Below, piece by piece: positions 1-8,179 of a stretch of DNA of 64,000 bases. A model generated the notes under the pieces. It saw only the letters and a list, made by a program, of their open reading frames with translations, did no database searches and had not been told where the DNA came from. Made by a program: the position numbers and the translations under genes. The number at the start of each line of letters is the position of its first letter. Within the stretch, counting starts at the first letter, position 1. Source of the DNA: Nitrospira sp. (lineage in GTDB: Bacteria; Nitrospirota; Nitrospiria; Nitrospirales; Nitrospiraceae). The stretch covers positions 160,419-224,418 of the forward strand of contig SWDM01000023.1 of NCBI GenBank assembly GCA_005116835.1, written 5' to 3'.

Positions 1-392
1 TAAAATGGCTCAAGCAGAGTCGCTCCAAGCCGGGGATGATTCTGGATGGCGACGTAGGCCTCAGGATCGAGCGAGTCTCTGCTCTCGGCAAGGTGGGCCG
101 GGAGCATCAACAGCCCGATATCGTGGATCAAGGCGGCGAGTTTCAGGTCATGCAACTCACGGGGAGTCAGGCCGACCGCTTGCCCGATCAGCTCTGAGGT
201 CGCGGCCGTTCGTCGACCGTGGCCTGCCTGCCAGGGGAGTGCCCGATCCAACTCCTTGGTTACTTGCCGCACAAGGATGCTTTCGACGTCATGGCGTGAT
301 GCCAAAGGGAGCGCGAGGCGATCGATCTTCCGGAGCATTGCCTGTATCGTGATGACTCCAGTGTGGATCTGCTCACAGATATGCTGTCCCAT
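1..392 (-). CDS. HD-GYP/HDOD-type HD domain protein, partial (3' end outside window)
   Basis: The reading frame is open from an ATG at 392 to the window edge. An SD (GGAGG, minus strand) sits 7 nt before this ATG; a second ATG at 398 is too close to it. The visible part ends in an HD-type metal phosphohydrolase core: a GHGRRTA stretch, then AALIHDIGLLMLP and NHPRLGATLLEP, the order seen in HD-GYP cyclic-di-GMP phosphodiesterases. The GYP motif would lie beyond the window. It is probably a cytoplasmic signalling enzyme. The family call is by motif recognition only; an HDOD or other HD protein remains possible. Confidence 0.7.
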   Translation of the reverse strand, partial: MGQHICEQIHTGVITIQAMLRKIDRLALPLASRHDVESILVRQVTKELDRALPWQAGHGRRTAATSELIGQAVGLTPRELHDLKLAALIHDIGLLMLPAHLAESRDSLDPEAYVAIQNHPRLGATLLEPF

Positions 393-411
393 CAACATTC
401 CTCCAATATAA

Positions 412-446
412 ACAAAAAGCCCAAGACCACTAGGTGATCTTGGGCT
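412..446 (-). terminator. Intrinsic terminator after the four-helix membrane protein gene
   Basis: On the minus strand, arms AGCCCAAGA and TCTTGGGCT (9 bp, with an inner CAC/GTG extension) are followed directly by TTTTTG. It lies between the gene ending at 498 and the HD gene starting at 392, so it would end the leftward FMN/porin transcript. Confidence 0.8.
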
Positions 447-497
447 CTGGGTGAAACCTCTGGCCTCGGTCTGTGTCGAGCGTCAGTGCGCGTTAGT

Positions 498-1016
498 TCA
501 TTCTTCCTTCCCGTGCTTCCCAGCCATCAGCGGCTGGTTCAAAATCCACATTTCGTAGAGAGGGATGACCATCATGATGAGAAAGCCTACGGTCATGAGG
601 GTATCGCCCGTCAGCATGGTTAACACGAACACCGGCGAGACGTAGCTGATGAGCCAGGGAGACACGAGGTCGAGCGTTACCCCACCGAATGAGATCCAGG
701 TCGTCACGACTTTCAGCCGGTTGCTGACGCTGGTGAGATAGAGCACATGCACCAGAATCATAAACACGACCGGCATTGTGAAGAGGTGGAAGTGTGTGAT
801 TTCCGCCAGCTCTCTGAAGGACATCGGCTCGCCGAAGGTGGCGTCCGATCCCCGGTAGTGACTGGCAATTCCCTGTGGCGATAGTCCCGTCATGCTATGG
901 GCCCAGAAAAATGAGAAGGCAAAGCCGGCCAGCATCAAGAGAAGAAAAAATGTGTAGACCAGACGGATGTGACGATCCGAGTCCCGGAGACGGAATCGAG
1001 TATTGAAGTTGCGCAT
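498..1016 (-). CDS. Four-helix inner-membrane protein of the FMN-binding cluster
   Basis: The 172-residue product has about four membrane segments (near residues 19-38, 76-97, 103-127 and 130-155) and no signal peptide. His75, His77 and His90 sit at or in the second helix, a spacing that could hold a b-type haem; this is inference. I do not recognise a named family. It lies 24 nt downstream of the FMN-binding protein gene and is the last gene before a terminator. It is therefore a plausible membrane electron carrier or anchor for that flavoprotein. Confidence 0.75.
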   Translation of the reverse strand: MRNFNTRFRLRDSDRHIRLVYTFFLLLMLAGFAFSFFWAHSMTGLSPQGIASHYRGSDATFGEPMSFRELAEITHFHLFTMPVVFMILVHVLYLTSVSNRLKVVTTWISFGGVTLDLVSPWLISYVSPVFVLTMLTGDTLMTVGFLIMMVIPLYEMWILNQPLMAGKHGKEE

Positions 1017-1040
1017 GGTTGAGAATGTTGGCTGCCCCTA

Positions 1041-1724
1041 CTAGTTTCCGAAGATGGAGCCAAGGATCCCTTGTTCAGATTTCTTCGCGGCTACCGTATC
1101 GCTGCCGAGCCCTGCCGGCTTCAAATAGAATTCATCGACGAGGACGAGCACGCGTTTGACGCCGGCGCTGATCGAACGAACTGACATGGTCGCGCCGCTA
1201 ATGTTGATGATGTCCTTATGAATACGGATGGGATCGGAGACTGTCTTACCTTCATACTGCGCATTGAATCGTTTCTTTCCGACGTCGCTTCCCCTGGCCT
1301 CTCGATACACCAGAAGTTCCACGTCGGAACAGGCGCCTGTTGCATCGACGCCGACCATGTAGGTCATGTGTTTATGTTTCCCGATGGTGTTATGGATCAT
1401 GGCATAGCCGTCGATTTTTCCGCCGGTTTCACCGATGTACAGCTCGAACGCAGTTTCAGGGAATTTCCACCCAATCTGCTGCTCGATCGACACTTTCTTT
1501 TCTTGCGTCAGCCGAATGACCTCTTTGCGGACCCGTTGCGACTTCGGCAGGACCGTCTTCACGGCCTCTTCTTCCGACATGAAGACCTCGGCGTGATTGG
1601 TCTCTTCCTCTGTGAGGTAGCGTTTCAGGTCGCTATCCCAGATGCGCTCGGCGGCGAACAGGTCGGTGGCCGATACAAGCCCGATCAATATCAGAAAAGC
1701 GCTGGATCTTACGTGGGCGAACAT
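1041..1724 (-). CDS. Exported FMN-binding domain protein (covalent flavinylation target)
   Basis: The 227-residue protein begins with a Sec signal peptide (hydrophobic residues 9-24). Its C-terminal half is an FMN_bind domain. The motif DIINISGAT (171-179) matches the Dx4SGA(T/S) flavinylation signal, where ApbE links FMN by a phosphoester to the Thr (here T179). SD AGGAG lies 5 nt before the ATG, which overlaps the end of the upstream lipoprotein gene by 16 nt. apbE is encoded divergently only about 2.4 kb away, so enzyme and substrate are probably linked. Homologous proteins (NqrC, RnfG and others) carry electrons outside the cytoplasm; the redox partner here is unknown. Confidence 0.85.
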   Translation of the reverse strand: MFAHVRSSAFLILIGLVSATDLFAAERIWDSDLKRYLTEEETNHAEVFMSEEEAVKTVLPKSQRVRKEVIRLTQEKKVSIEQQIGWKFPETAFELYIGETGGKIDGYAMIHNTIGKHKHMTYMVGVDATGACSDVELLVYREARGSDVGKKRFNAQYEGKTVSDPIRIHKDIINISGATMSVRSISAGVKRVLVLVDEFYLKPAGLGSDTVAAKKSEQGILGSIFGN

Positions 1725-2164
1725 CCGTGCTCCTTTAATTTCTTGTCGAGTCGGTTTTGGATATCGTCCATGATTTCCTCTGAAGGATCAGTCGAGGCCC
1801 AGCCAAACATGCGCGATCCGCCTCGGAACACCCAGCGTTCCCGCGTTTCGATAAAGCTGATCTTGGTGACGTCGTCGAGTCGTTTCACGGTAAGGGTAAG
1901 ACGGGACCGATCTTTGCTGTCCTCCAAGTCGCGTTGAAGGGCGCCAAAGGTCCGTCCCGGCATCGGGACTTCAAGCCAGCCGGTTTCGATGAGACCGGCG
2001 TCTTTATTCTTTGTAGTGACGGGGCGGTCTTTCACCGCCGCAAGGGCCGCCTCCCAGGCATGGTCGTAGTTGCAGACGGCAAATCGTTGTTGCATACCGC
2101 TTGTAGAGGCACAGGCGGTCAGCAGGCCGATGAAGAGGACCACATTGAGAAGCCGAACATACAT
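1709..2164 (-). CDS. Predicted outer-membrane lipoprotein
   Basis: The 151-residue product has an N-terminal hydrophobic stretch ending in a lipobox (LLTAC, Cys18), so it should be lipidated and exported. The mature part is mixed alpha/beta, without a motif I can name with confidence; a BamC/NlpB-like fold is possible. It overlaps the next gene (FMN-binding protein) by 16 nt and follows the porin gene, which indicates cotranscription. A role in assembling or tethering the envelope flavin system is inference from position. Confidence 0.7.
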   Translation of the reverse strand: MYVRLLNVVLFIGLLTACASTSGMQQRFAVCNYDHAWEAALAAVKDRPVTTKNKDAGLIETGWLEVPMPGRTFGALQRDLEDSKDRSRLTLTVKRLDDVTKISFIETRERWVFRGGSRMFGWASTDPSEEIMDDIQNRLDKKLKEHGCSPT

Positions 2165-2230
2165 TGAAGCGACTGTTATCTTTCAATTGGCGGTTCCCCG
2201 CCGGATCGGCAGGGAACCGCTGAAACACAA

Positions 2231-3682
2231 CTAAAAGTATGTTGCCATTTGAACTAAGAAACCATTTCCATTGATCGGATTAGTGGAACCGGCAAAGTCA
2301 CCGCCGTTAACGAGGCCCTGGGCATTTTTTTGACTATTGAATTGCCAGTCGAACTTGAACACGGTGTCCGGGATTGGTCTAAAATTCAACCCAAGTGTCA
2401 ACCGCTCCAACTCACGCCGATTCCCTGCGGTAAGGACTTTGGTTCGATCATCGGTGTCGGTATCCACTTGCTCCCATCGCACGACCGCGGTGAACGTCGA
2501 GGCTTCTGAGAAGTGGCTCGGCGCCCATTTTTTCAGGAACTCCGGCATGAAATGATAGTTGCCCTGCACATAATAGCCCTGCATCCCTGCGGGCCCGGTT
2601 CCATTGTTACTGATTCTGGACCAAGCAGACTCACCGATTACTTCAAATGGCCCTCTTTGAAGAGTCCAGTCGAGCGCGAAGATACTGATGCGTCCAGTCC
2701 CGACCGTCGCCGTTGACGGCTTGTAGATACCGTGATAACCGGACCCGGCGACTTCGATGCCCAGCATCGGGCTGAAGGCGACGCGGCCTGCAACGGCCTT
2801 GTTATCGTCTCGGTCACGGGACACGCTGCCTCGTGCGTTTCGCACTCCCAAGTCGGTGATGGTGCCTGTAGTCCCGTTCATGCCGTTGAGCGCGTAGACT
2901 TCATAGTTCAGCTTGGATAGGGAGGAAGGATAGAGGCTGCCGTAGATGCCCGCCCCTGCTTCGAACCAGGTGCTGGGAATAATAATCCTCGATACCATCG
3001 GCCGATCGACCAGGTCGTTCAACGGTGAATCATGCAGCAAGTTGAACTTGCCGACCGGCACCAGTAGGATACCGGCACGGGTATTGATGGCCTCGTTGAC
3101 CAAGTAGTCTAATTGAGCGAACTCGACCTGGATGGAGCCGTCGGAGTTCGTGGTTGTGCTTTGTCCAATTGGTGCATTCGGTCCGCCACGTTCGATTTCG
3201 ATTTCAGCCGCGAACTTGATACGGTCGGTGATGTCCGCGTAAATAAACGGCACCAATCGTTGCTGGCCGAATGAATTACGGCTGGGATTATCGAGATTTT
3301 GACGCGAAAGATTGTTGTACATCACATCGACATAGCCGCCGATGATCGCTTTCGGCGCGCTCAGGAACGGTTTGGCATAGACCAGTTTGCCTGATCCTGT
3401 TGATCCGAAGCCTAATGGGACGCTCTCCTCCCCCTTACGTTCAACTCTGATGTCGACAATTGGTCCGGATGGAATGGGATACTGAACGGCGCCCGGCTGC
3501 CCCGATTTCTTCTCCATGGCTCGTTCCGCTGGGCTCTCGCGCCGTTCATGCTCCTGCATCCGCTTGTTGACAGCGTCGTCGACCAATTTCTGTATGTCCT
3601 CCGGGGTCATGTTTTCAGCCCAAACCGAAGTAAACGGTAAAGCTGCAATGACAAGAGCCCCGAGGATTGACCTGATCTTCAT
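2231..3682 (-). CDS. Outer-membrane beta-barrel porin
   Basis: I chose the ATG at 3682 because a GGAGGA lies 8 nt upstream and the product then starts with a clean signal peptide (MKIRSILGALVIAALP). This gives 483 residues. A short charged, probably coiled-coil segment follows (about 27-60). The rest has the alternating aromatic/polar strands of a porin, with a conserved-looking start (GGYVDVMYNN) and a terminal aromatic (MATYF) typical of outer-membrane barrels. It heads the leftward lipoprotein/FMN-binding cluster and lies downstream of a Fur-box-like site, so an iron-responsive uptake or electron-conduit role is plausible. The substrate is unknown. Confidence 0.8.
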   Translation of the reverse strand: MKIRSILGALVIAALPFTSVWAENMTPEDIQKLVDDAVNKRMQEHERRESPAERAMEKKSGQPGAVQYPIPSGPIVDIRVERKGEESVPLGFGSTGSGKLVYAKPFLSAPKAIIGGYVDVMYNNLSRQNLDNPSRNSFGQQRLVPFIYADITDRIKFAAEIEIERGGPNAPIGQSTTTNSDGSIQVEFAQLDYLVNEAINTRAGILLVPVGKFNLLHDSPLNDLVDRPMVSRIIIPSTWFEAGAGIYGSLYPSSLSKLNYEVYALNGMNGTTGTITDLGVRNARGSVSRDRDDNKAVAGRVAFSPMLGIEVAGSGYHGIYKPSTATVGTGRISIFALDWTLQRGPFEVIGESAWSRISNNGTGPAGMQGYYVQGNYHFMPEFLKKWAPSHFSEASTFTAVVRWEQVDTDTDDRTKVLTAGNRRELERLTLGLNFRPIPDTVFKFDWQFNSQKNAQGLVNGGDFAGSTNPINGNGFLVQMATYF

Positions 3683-3810
3683 CGGTATCCTCCAAGTAGA
3701 GTAAGGTTGTGGTCTGACTCGGGACTCAGTGGTCTCTGGCCTTTGTGAAACAATCGTTCGTGCAAAAGAACTACGCATCAATGCGGTGAGTGCCTCCTTT
3801 CGTAAGCGAA

Positions 3811-3990
3811 TCATGCTGTCACGGAGCCCCAACCTTCGATGGAAGAGAAGGGGATGACCACGATACGTTTGCAGCGCTTGCACTTGAGCTCCAACCCTTG
3901 TCCGCGCACCTTCGCAATCAGTTGACCGCATTCGCAGCGGGTTTCGCCGCAGTCGGCGGAATGGCTACGGGGAGATGTCGCGCTGACCAT
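3811..3990 (-). CDS. Small zinc-ribbon protein (Com-like)
   Basis: The 59-residue product has two Cys pairs (CEC then CKRC, around a RGQGLELK linker) resembling the zinc finger of phage Mu Com and its many small bacterial relatives. A longer TTG-started version (from 4053) would run through the Fur-box-like sequence at 4020-4038, so I prefer the internal ATG at 3990, although its SD is weak. It stands at the head of the porin/FMN cluster. Its function is unknown; a nucleic-acid or metal-sensing role is only suggested by the fold. Confidence 0.55.
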   Translation of the reverse strand: MVSATSPRSHSADCGETRCECGQLIAKVRGQGLELKCKRCKRIVVIPFSSIEGWGSVTA

Positions 3991-4019
3991 TGTGTGAAAC
4001 GTCCTGTTCAAATGAAATT

Positions 4020-4038
4020 GAGAACGATTATTAATATC
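4020..4038. promoter_or_regulatory. Fur-box-like operator between the porin/FMN cluster and apbE
   Basis: GAGAACGATTATTAATATC agrees at 15 of 19 positions (counting the central W) with the classical Fur box GATAATGATWATCATTATC. It lies 30 nt upstream of the leftward zinc-ribbon start and about 115 nt upstream of apbE, so one site could control both directions. A fur gene is present 7 kb away. The call is by eye; no scoring matrix was run. Confidence 0.55.
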
Positions 4039-4152
4039 CTGATCGACCTTCAAAAGTCAAGTCCTCGTAATGGTGCTCAACGGCAGTGTATTAGTCGTGA
4101 TCCTGCTCTATAATTCGGCATCGCTCTCATGTAGGGAGGGAAAGAGAAGTGT

Positions 4153-5187
4153 ATGTATTTCAACCTGTTCAATCAGTCATTCCGCATCCGAACATGCCTC
4201 ATGACGCTGCTGTGCAGCGCTGTCGCTGGCTGTGTGGGGATGCCCACTGGCCAAGAATCAGCCGTTGTCACCAGGGCCCAGATGCAGATGGGCACGCTGG
4301 TGAAGATTACGGCGGTGGCGCGGAGTGAATCTATCGCGCAAGCTGCTGCGACCGCCGGGTTTACCGAGATCCATCGTCTGGAAGAGCTCCTGAGCACATG
4401 GATTCCTACAAGCGAGCTTTCTCGCGTGAATTTTTCGGCGGGCGGGATGCCGGTCTCTGTGAGTCCGGAGACGATGACGGTCGTTCAAGGTGCGCTCCAG
4501 GTTGCGGAGATGACCGGTGGCGGATTCAATATTGCCATCGGACCGGTGGTGGATGCCTGGAATGTAAATGAAGGTCGACGAGTACCGACTGAATCTGAGC
4601 TGGAGGATCTCCGCTCCTTGGTCGATCTGAGGTCCGTTCATGCCGATGTGCAGAAGCAGACGATCTATCTTGAAAAGACGGGGATGCGGATTGATGTAGG
4701 CGGGATCGGAAAAGGTTATGCGGCTGATCAAGCGGTGATGGCGATGAAGAAGGCCGGAGCGGTAGCCGGAGTCATAGCCCTCTCTGGGGATATTAAAACA
4801 TTCGGGCGGCTTCCTGGCGGGAGGAAGTTCCCTGTCGGGATCCAGCACCCTCGTAAGGAGGGTGAGGTTCTTGCCTTCATCGATTTGGAAGATGAGGCGA
4901 TTTCAACGGCCGGTGACTATGAACGATTTTTCGAACGAGACGGTGTTCGGTATCATCACATCCTTGATCCGAAGACGCTTCAGCCAGCTCGCAGTTGCCA
5001 GAGCGTCACGGTGGTTGCCCGTGAAGGCATCTGGGCAGATGGACTGGATACAGGCATCTTTGTCATGGGTCCGGAGCGAGGAATGGAACTGGTCGAACAG
5101 CTACCGGATATCGAGGCGATTATCGTCGATGCCAACGGTCGTTTGTTGGTATCTTCTGGCTTGAAGCAGCGAATTCGCTTTCCCTAG
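4153..5187 (+). CDS. apbE: FAD:protein FMN transferase, lipoprotein form
   Basis: The 344-residue product belongs to the ApbE family, which moves FMN from FAD to a Thr/Ser of FMN-binding proteins in the periplasm. The lipobox is VAGC (Cys27). Family marks are visible: MGTLVKITA near 46, the DVGGIGKGYAAD nucleotide-binding segment near 178-189, STAGDYERFF and HHILDP in the C-terminal half with the metal/FAD ligands, and WADGLDTGIFVMG. It diverges from the FMN-binding cluster across a Fur-box-like site. The probable substrate is the SGAT protein encoded at 1041-1724. Confidence 0.92.
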   Translation: MYFNLFNQSFRIRTCLMTLLCSAVAGCVGMPTGQESAVVTRAQMQMGTLVKITAVARSESIAQAAATAGFTEIHRLEELLSTWIPTSELSRVNFSAGGMPVSVSPETMTVVQGALQVAEMTGGGFNIAIGPVVDAWNVNEGRRVPTESELEDLRSLVDLRSVHADVQKQTIYLEKTGMRIDVGGIGKGYAADQAVMAMKKAGAVAGVIALSGDIKTFGRLPGGRKFPVGIQHPRKEGEVLAFIDLEDEAISTAGDYERFFERDGVRYHHILDPKTLQPARSCQSVTVVAREGIWADGLDTGIFVMGPERGMELVEQLPDIEAIIVDANGRLLVSSGLKQRIRFP

Positions 5188-5214
5188 TAGTATATGCCCC
5201 GTTGACGTTACGGT

Positions 5215-6120
5215 CTATCGATCCAAGTGATAGTTCATCGGAATCTTAAGCGTCTTGCGGGCCTGTCCCAATGAGCGAGGTAAGTGGAAGGGGCCTGCTT
5301 CCCGCATAGTTTCAACGGCAGCCTTGTCGAGAGCGGAATGCCCGGAACTTTGAAAGACTTCCACTTCACCAATGCTGCCGTTCTCGTTGATCACGACTTT
5401 CAACACGACTTTCCCTTCGGCTGGTTCCACCCGAGCTGAGGCTGGGTAGCGCTTTAACTCTTCCACCCGACGTAACACTATTTCAGAAAGCCAACCGTAG
5501 TCACGTTTCGACGCAACATTTGATAGCGCCGGAGAGATGGCTGCCACTTGTGTTGGCGACTGACTAGAGGCTGTGGTCAGGACATCAGATTCCCCCGATG
5601 AGTCTGTGGGTGTGCCGGCTGGTTCCACTATGGATGTGGACTCGACGACCATTGGCGCTAGAGTCTCATGTCTGGTCGGTTCAGCTGGCAGTGTTGTGTG
5701 AGTCGTTTGGCGTGCAGAAGTTGTGAGTTCTGCCGGGGGTGGCGCGGGAGCTTCAGTTATGATCGGGGTGGTGATTCGCTCTGAAATTGATGGAGTGACC
5801 TGTTGCGCCTGAAGTTGGGGCGACGAGAGTGTTTGTGTCGGTGTAGTCTGCTGCGCGGGAGATAGGGGAGTTGAGGTCGTCGAAGGATCTGATTGGGCCG
5901 GGTATTGGTTCTGGGTCGGCGCCGTAGACTGAAATTGCTGCGTTGGCGACACCATAGCCACGTTCCACTTGAACGCCTCGTCTTTCGGCATGATAGTGAC
6001 TTGCTGCATCAGCAGGATTGCCGCAAACGCGACGGTGCCGTGCAAGAGGATGGAAACGAGCCATCCTTGAGCGTGAGCTTCTTTAGGGCCTTCCGCTTGG
6101 TATGCCTCAGCAGCGATCAC
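5215..6120 (-). CDS. tonB: TonB-family energy transducer
   Basis: The 301-residue protein has one N-terminal membrane helix with the TonB SxxxH pattern (S23, H27). A long Ser/Thr/Pro/Gln-rich periplasmic spacer follows (about 55-200), then a C-terminal TonB domain (about 210-301) containing the RYP motif and GKVVLKVVINENGSI. It should pass proton-motive force from ExbBD to outer-membrane receptors. Its start overlaps the exbD stop by 4 nt. No TonB-dependent receptor is encoded in this window, so the receptor must be elsewhere. Confidence 0.88.
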   Translation of the reverse strand: MIAAEAYQAEGPKEAHAQGWLVSILLHGTVAFAAILLMQQVTIMPKDEAFKWNVAMVSPTQQFQSTAPTQNQYPAQSDPSTTSTPLSPAQQTTPTQTLSSPQLQAQQVTPSISERITTPIITEAPAPPPAELTTSARQTTHTTLPAEPTRHETLAPMVVESTSIVEPAGTPTDSSGESDVLTTASSQSPTQVAAISPALSNVASKRDYGWLSEIVLRRVEELKRYPASARVEPAEGKVVLKVVINENGSIGEVEVFQSSGHSALDKAAVETMREAGPFHLPRSLGQARKTLKIPMNYHLDR

Positions 6121-6491
6121 AGTCGAATGACCTCCAAGCTGACCTGTTGAAATCCCAACCCACGCACCTCATCCACTACAGACACGAATCGTTCGAGCAG
6201 AGTGACTTTATCCGCTCGCACGACGACCGACGATTCTCGAGGCTCCGAAGCCAGTGCTCCCTGGAGCCCTCCTTCAGGGACAGCGCGGTCGTTGAGAAAA
6301 AGGGCTCCGTCCGCAGTCATGGTGATGACAATGGGGGCCTCTTTGCGGTTGCCGACTTCCTTCGCTTTTGCCAAATTGACCGGAATTTGTCCGCTGCTGA
6401 TAAAGGTGGCAGTGGTCAGCACAATGACCAGCAGAACCAGCATAACATCAACGAGGGGAATGACGTTGATCTGATCAATGTCCCGCTGCAT
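6117..6491 (-). CDS. exbD: ExbD/TolR-family proton channel subunit
   Basis: The 124-residue product has one N-terminal membrane helix with the essential Asp (IPLVDVMLVL, D15) followed by a periplasmic domain ending in DEVRGLGFQQVSLEV, typical of ExbD. It overlaps exbB by 17 nt and tonB by 4 nt, so the three genes form a translationally coupled ExbB-ExbD-TonB unit. Confidence 0.9.
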   Translation of the reverse strand: MQRDIDQINVIPLVDVMLVLLVIVLTTATFISSGQIPVNLAKAKEVGNRKEAPIVITMTADGALFLNDRAVPEGGLQGALASEPRESSVVVRADKVTLLERFVSVVDEVRGLGFQQVSLEVIRL

Positions 6492-6906
6492 GCAGCTCCT
6501 TATGTCGGGCCAGGAGTTCGGCTACTTTCCGCCTGAGTACGTTGTTCATGACGACACAGGGAATCGCGACCATCAGTCCGACTGCCGTGGCTTTCAGAGC
6601 AAGGCTGAGCCCAATCATGATGGCATTGACGGCCATGGTACCGGAGGTTCCCATGGTATGGAAGGTGAGCATGATACCGAGTACGGTACCCAGTAGCCCG
6701 ATATAAGGGGCGTTTGCGGCCACTGTACCGATGATGACCAGGTGTTTGGTCAGAGTCATCTCCAATCCCAGACTATTGGGGTATTGAGCGAGGTCGACAC
6801 GACGATAAAAGAGCCACCGTTCCACTGCGATGGCCACGGTCCAGACGCTAAGTGCCAATAGGAGTCCTATCACCCCATAATCGACCAGATTTTGCAGCGC
6901 GTTCAT
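6475..6906 (-). CDS. exbB: ExbB/TolQ/MotA-family proton channel subunit
   Basis: I use the ATG at 6906 (143 residues) because a GAGG lies 8 nt before it; a GTG 30 nt upstream has no SD. The protein has an N-terminal helix and two further helices around APYIGLLGTVLGIMLTF and ALKATAVGLMVAIPCVV, the conserved ExbB/MotA channel segments. It is short compared with E. coli ExbB but fits the compact ExbB2-like subgroup. It follows the fbpC stop by 130 nt on the same strand. Confidence 0.88.
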   Translation of the reverse strand: MNALQNLVDYGVIGLLLALSVWTVAIAVERWLFYRRVDLAQYPNSLGLEMTLTKHLVIIGTVAANAPYIGLLGTVLGIMLTFHTMGTSGTMAVNAIMIGLSLALKATAVGLMVAIPCVVMNNVLRRKVAELLARHKELHAAGH

Positions 6907-7036
6907 AGCCGAAGCCTCAGTTTCCTTGTAATCCACAGAATCGGTGGGCTAGAGATCGTCGTGAGTGTCTATCAATGCCAGATCATGAAAAAGCCTGTCA
7001 ATGCCTTCATGCGATCGGTTGGACTGGCTGTTGGGC

Positions 7037-8161
7037 CTACTCGGTTGATTTCTCTTGCCGAAAGAGCACGGTATGGGTTGCCATGACCCGAAGTTCCACG
7101 GTCGTGCCTGCCTGATAGACGCTGGTGGAGCCTTGGCTGCTATGGACGATTTGGCCGGATGGGAGACTGACGGTATAGAGGTTTTCTGAGCCATGAAATT
7201 GGCGCGAGAGGACGCGTGAGCGGGCGCCTTCGGTCGGGACGAGGTGAATGTCGTCCGGCCGAATCATCACGACCAGGTTTGTGCCGTCTGCGCAGTCGAT
7301 GGTGTCGGGGAACTCTCCCAATTCTGTGTGGACCATGCCTTGGGACACGGTTCCAGGTATGAAGTCCGCTTGACCGACAAAGTCGGCGACAAAGGGCGTG
7401 GCCGGCATGTGGTACATCATCTCCGGCGTATCGCACTGCTCCAAACGGCCTTGGTTGAGGACGGCGATTCGATCGGCCATGGCAAAGGCTTCGTCATGAT
7501 CGTGGGTAACGAGCACGGTCGTGGTCTTCGTCCGTCGTAACAGGTCGTGCAATTCTTGGCGCATGCGTCCTGCCATGTCTGGGTCCAGATTGCTGAACGG
7601 CTCGTCGAGCAGCAGCACGACAGGATTCTGGACGAGGGCACGAGCGAGGGCAACCCGTTGTTGCTGGCCGCCCGATAATTCGTGCGGGTACCGCCGCTCG
7701 AATCCCTCCAGTCCCGTGAGACGCAGCATCTCCTGAACCCTCGTTGCCCGTTCGTTTCGGTCAAGGTGGTGGAGTCCGAAGGCGATGTTGTCCTGAACGC
7801 GGAGGTGGGGAAACAGCGCATATTCCTGAAAGACCATTCCGACGTGACGATTTTCCGTAGGGGTCATCATGTCCGGTGACGATACGAGTTGGCCAGATAA
7901 GAACAATTGGCCGGAACGAACCGGTTCAAACCCAGCGATTGCCCGCAGTATCGTTGTTTTTCCGCATCCCGAAGGGCCAAGCAAGCAAAGAATTTCCCCT
8001 TCTTTCGCTGCGAACGAAATCTCCTGGACCGCGGGGCGACCGGTTTCATAGGCGCAGGAGACTCGGCGCAGTTCCAAGACCGATGTGGCAGGGGTAAAGA
8101 GGTTGCCCTGGAAAGTACTTTCCCCTGAGGGACGTGGCGCGGTTGAATGGTCTGAGATCAC
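7037..8161 (-). CDS. fbpC: Fe(III) ABC transporter ATP-binding protein
   Basis: The 374-residue ATPase shows Walker A (GPSGCGKTT), signature (LSGGQQQR), Walker B (VVLLLDEPFSNLD) and the switch His (VTHDHDEA). A C-terminal TOBE-like domain follows, as in FbpC/PotA transporters. The start is a GTG at 8161 with an AAGGA about 10 nt upstream; this adds about 25 residues before the usual family N-terminus. It follows the permease gene by 18 nt. It probably powers ferric iron uptake with the FbpA- and FbpB-like proteins. Confidence 0.9.
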   Translation of the reverse strand: MISDHSTAPRPSGESTFQGNLFTPATSVLELRRVSCAYETGRPAVQEISFAAKEGEILCLLGPSGCGKTTILRAIAGFEPVRSGQLFLSGQLVSSPDMMTPTENRHVGMVFQEYALFPHLRVQDNIAFGLHHLDRNERATRVQEMLRLTGLEGFERRYPHELSGGQQQRVALARALVQNPVVLLLDEPFSNLDPDMAGRMRQELHDLLRRTKTTTVLVTHDHDEAFAMADRIAVLNQGRLEQCDTPEMMYHMPATPFVADFVGQADFIPGTVSQGMVHTELGEFPDTIDCADGTNLVVMIRPDDIHLVPTEGARSRVLSRQFHGSENLYTVSLPSGQIVHSSQGSTSVYQAGTTVELRVMATHTVLFRQEKSTE

Positions 8162-8179
8162 AGATTCAGGGTCCTTCCT

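Noticed and set aside
1218..1937. 239-codon plus-strand frame
   Set aside because: It is the mirror of the FMN-binding and lipoprotein genes, which have signal peptides, motifs and SDs in the other strand.
4258..4848. 196-codon minus-strand frame inside apbE
   Set aside because: apbE has clear family motifs; the opposite frame is rich in Arg/His and Pro as expected of a shadow.
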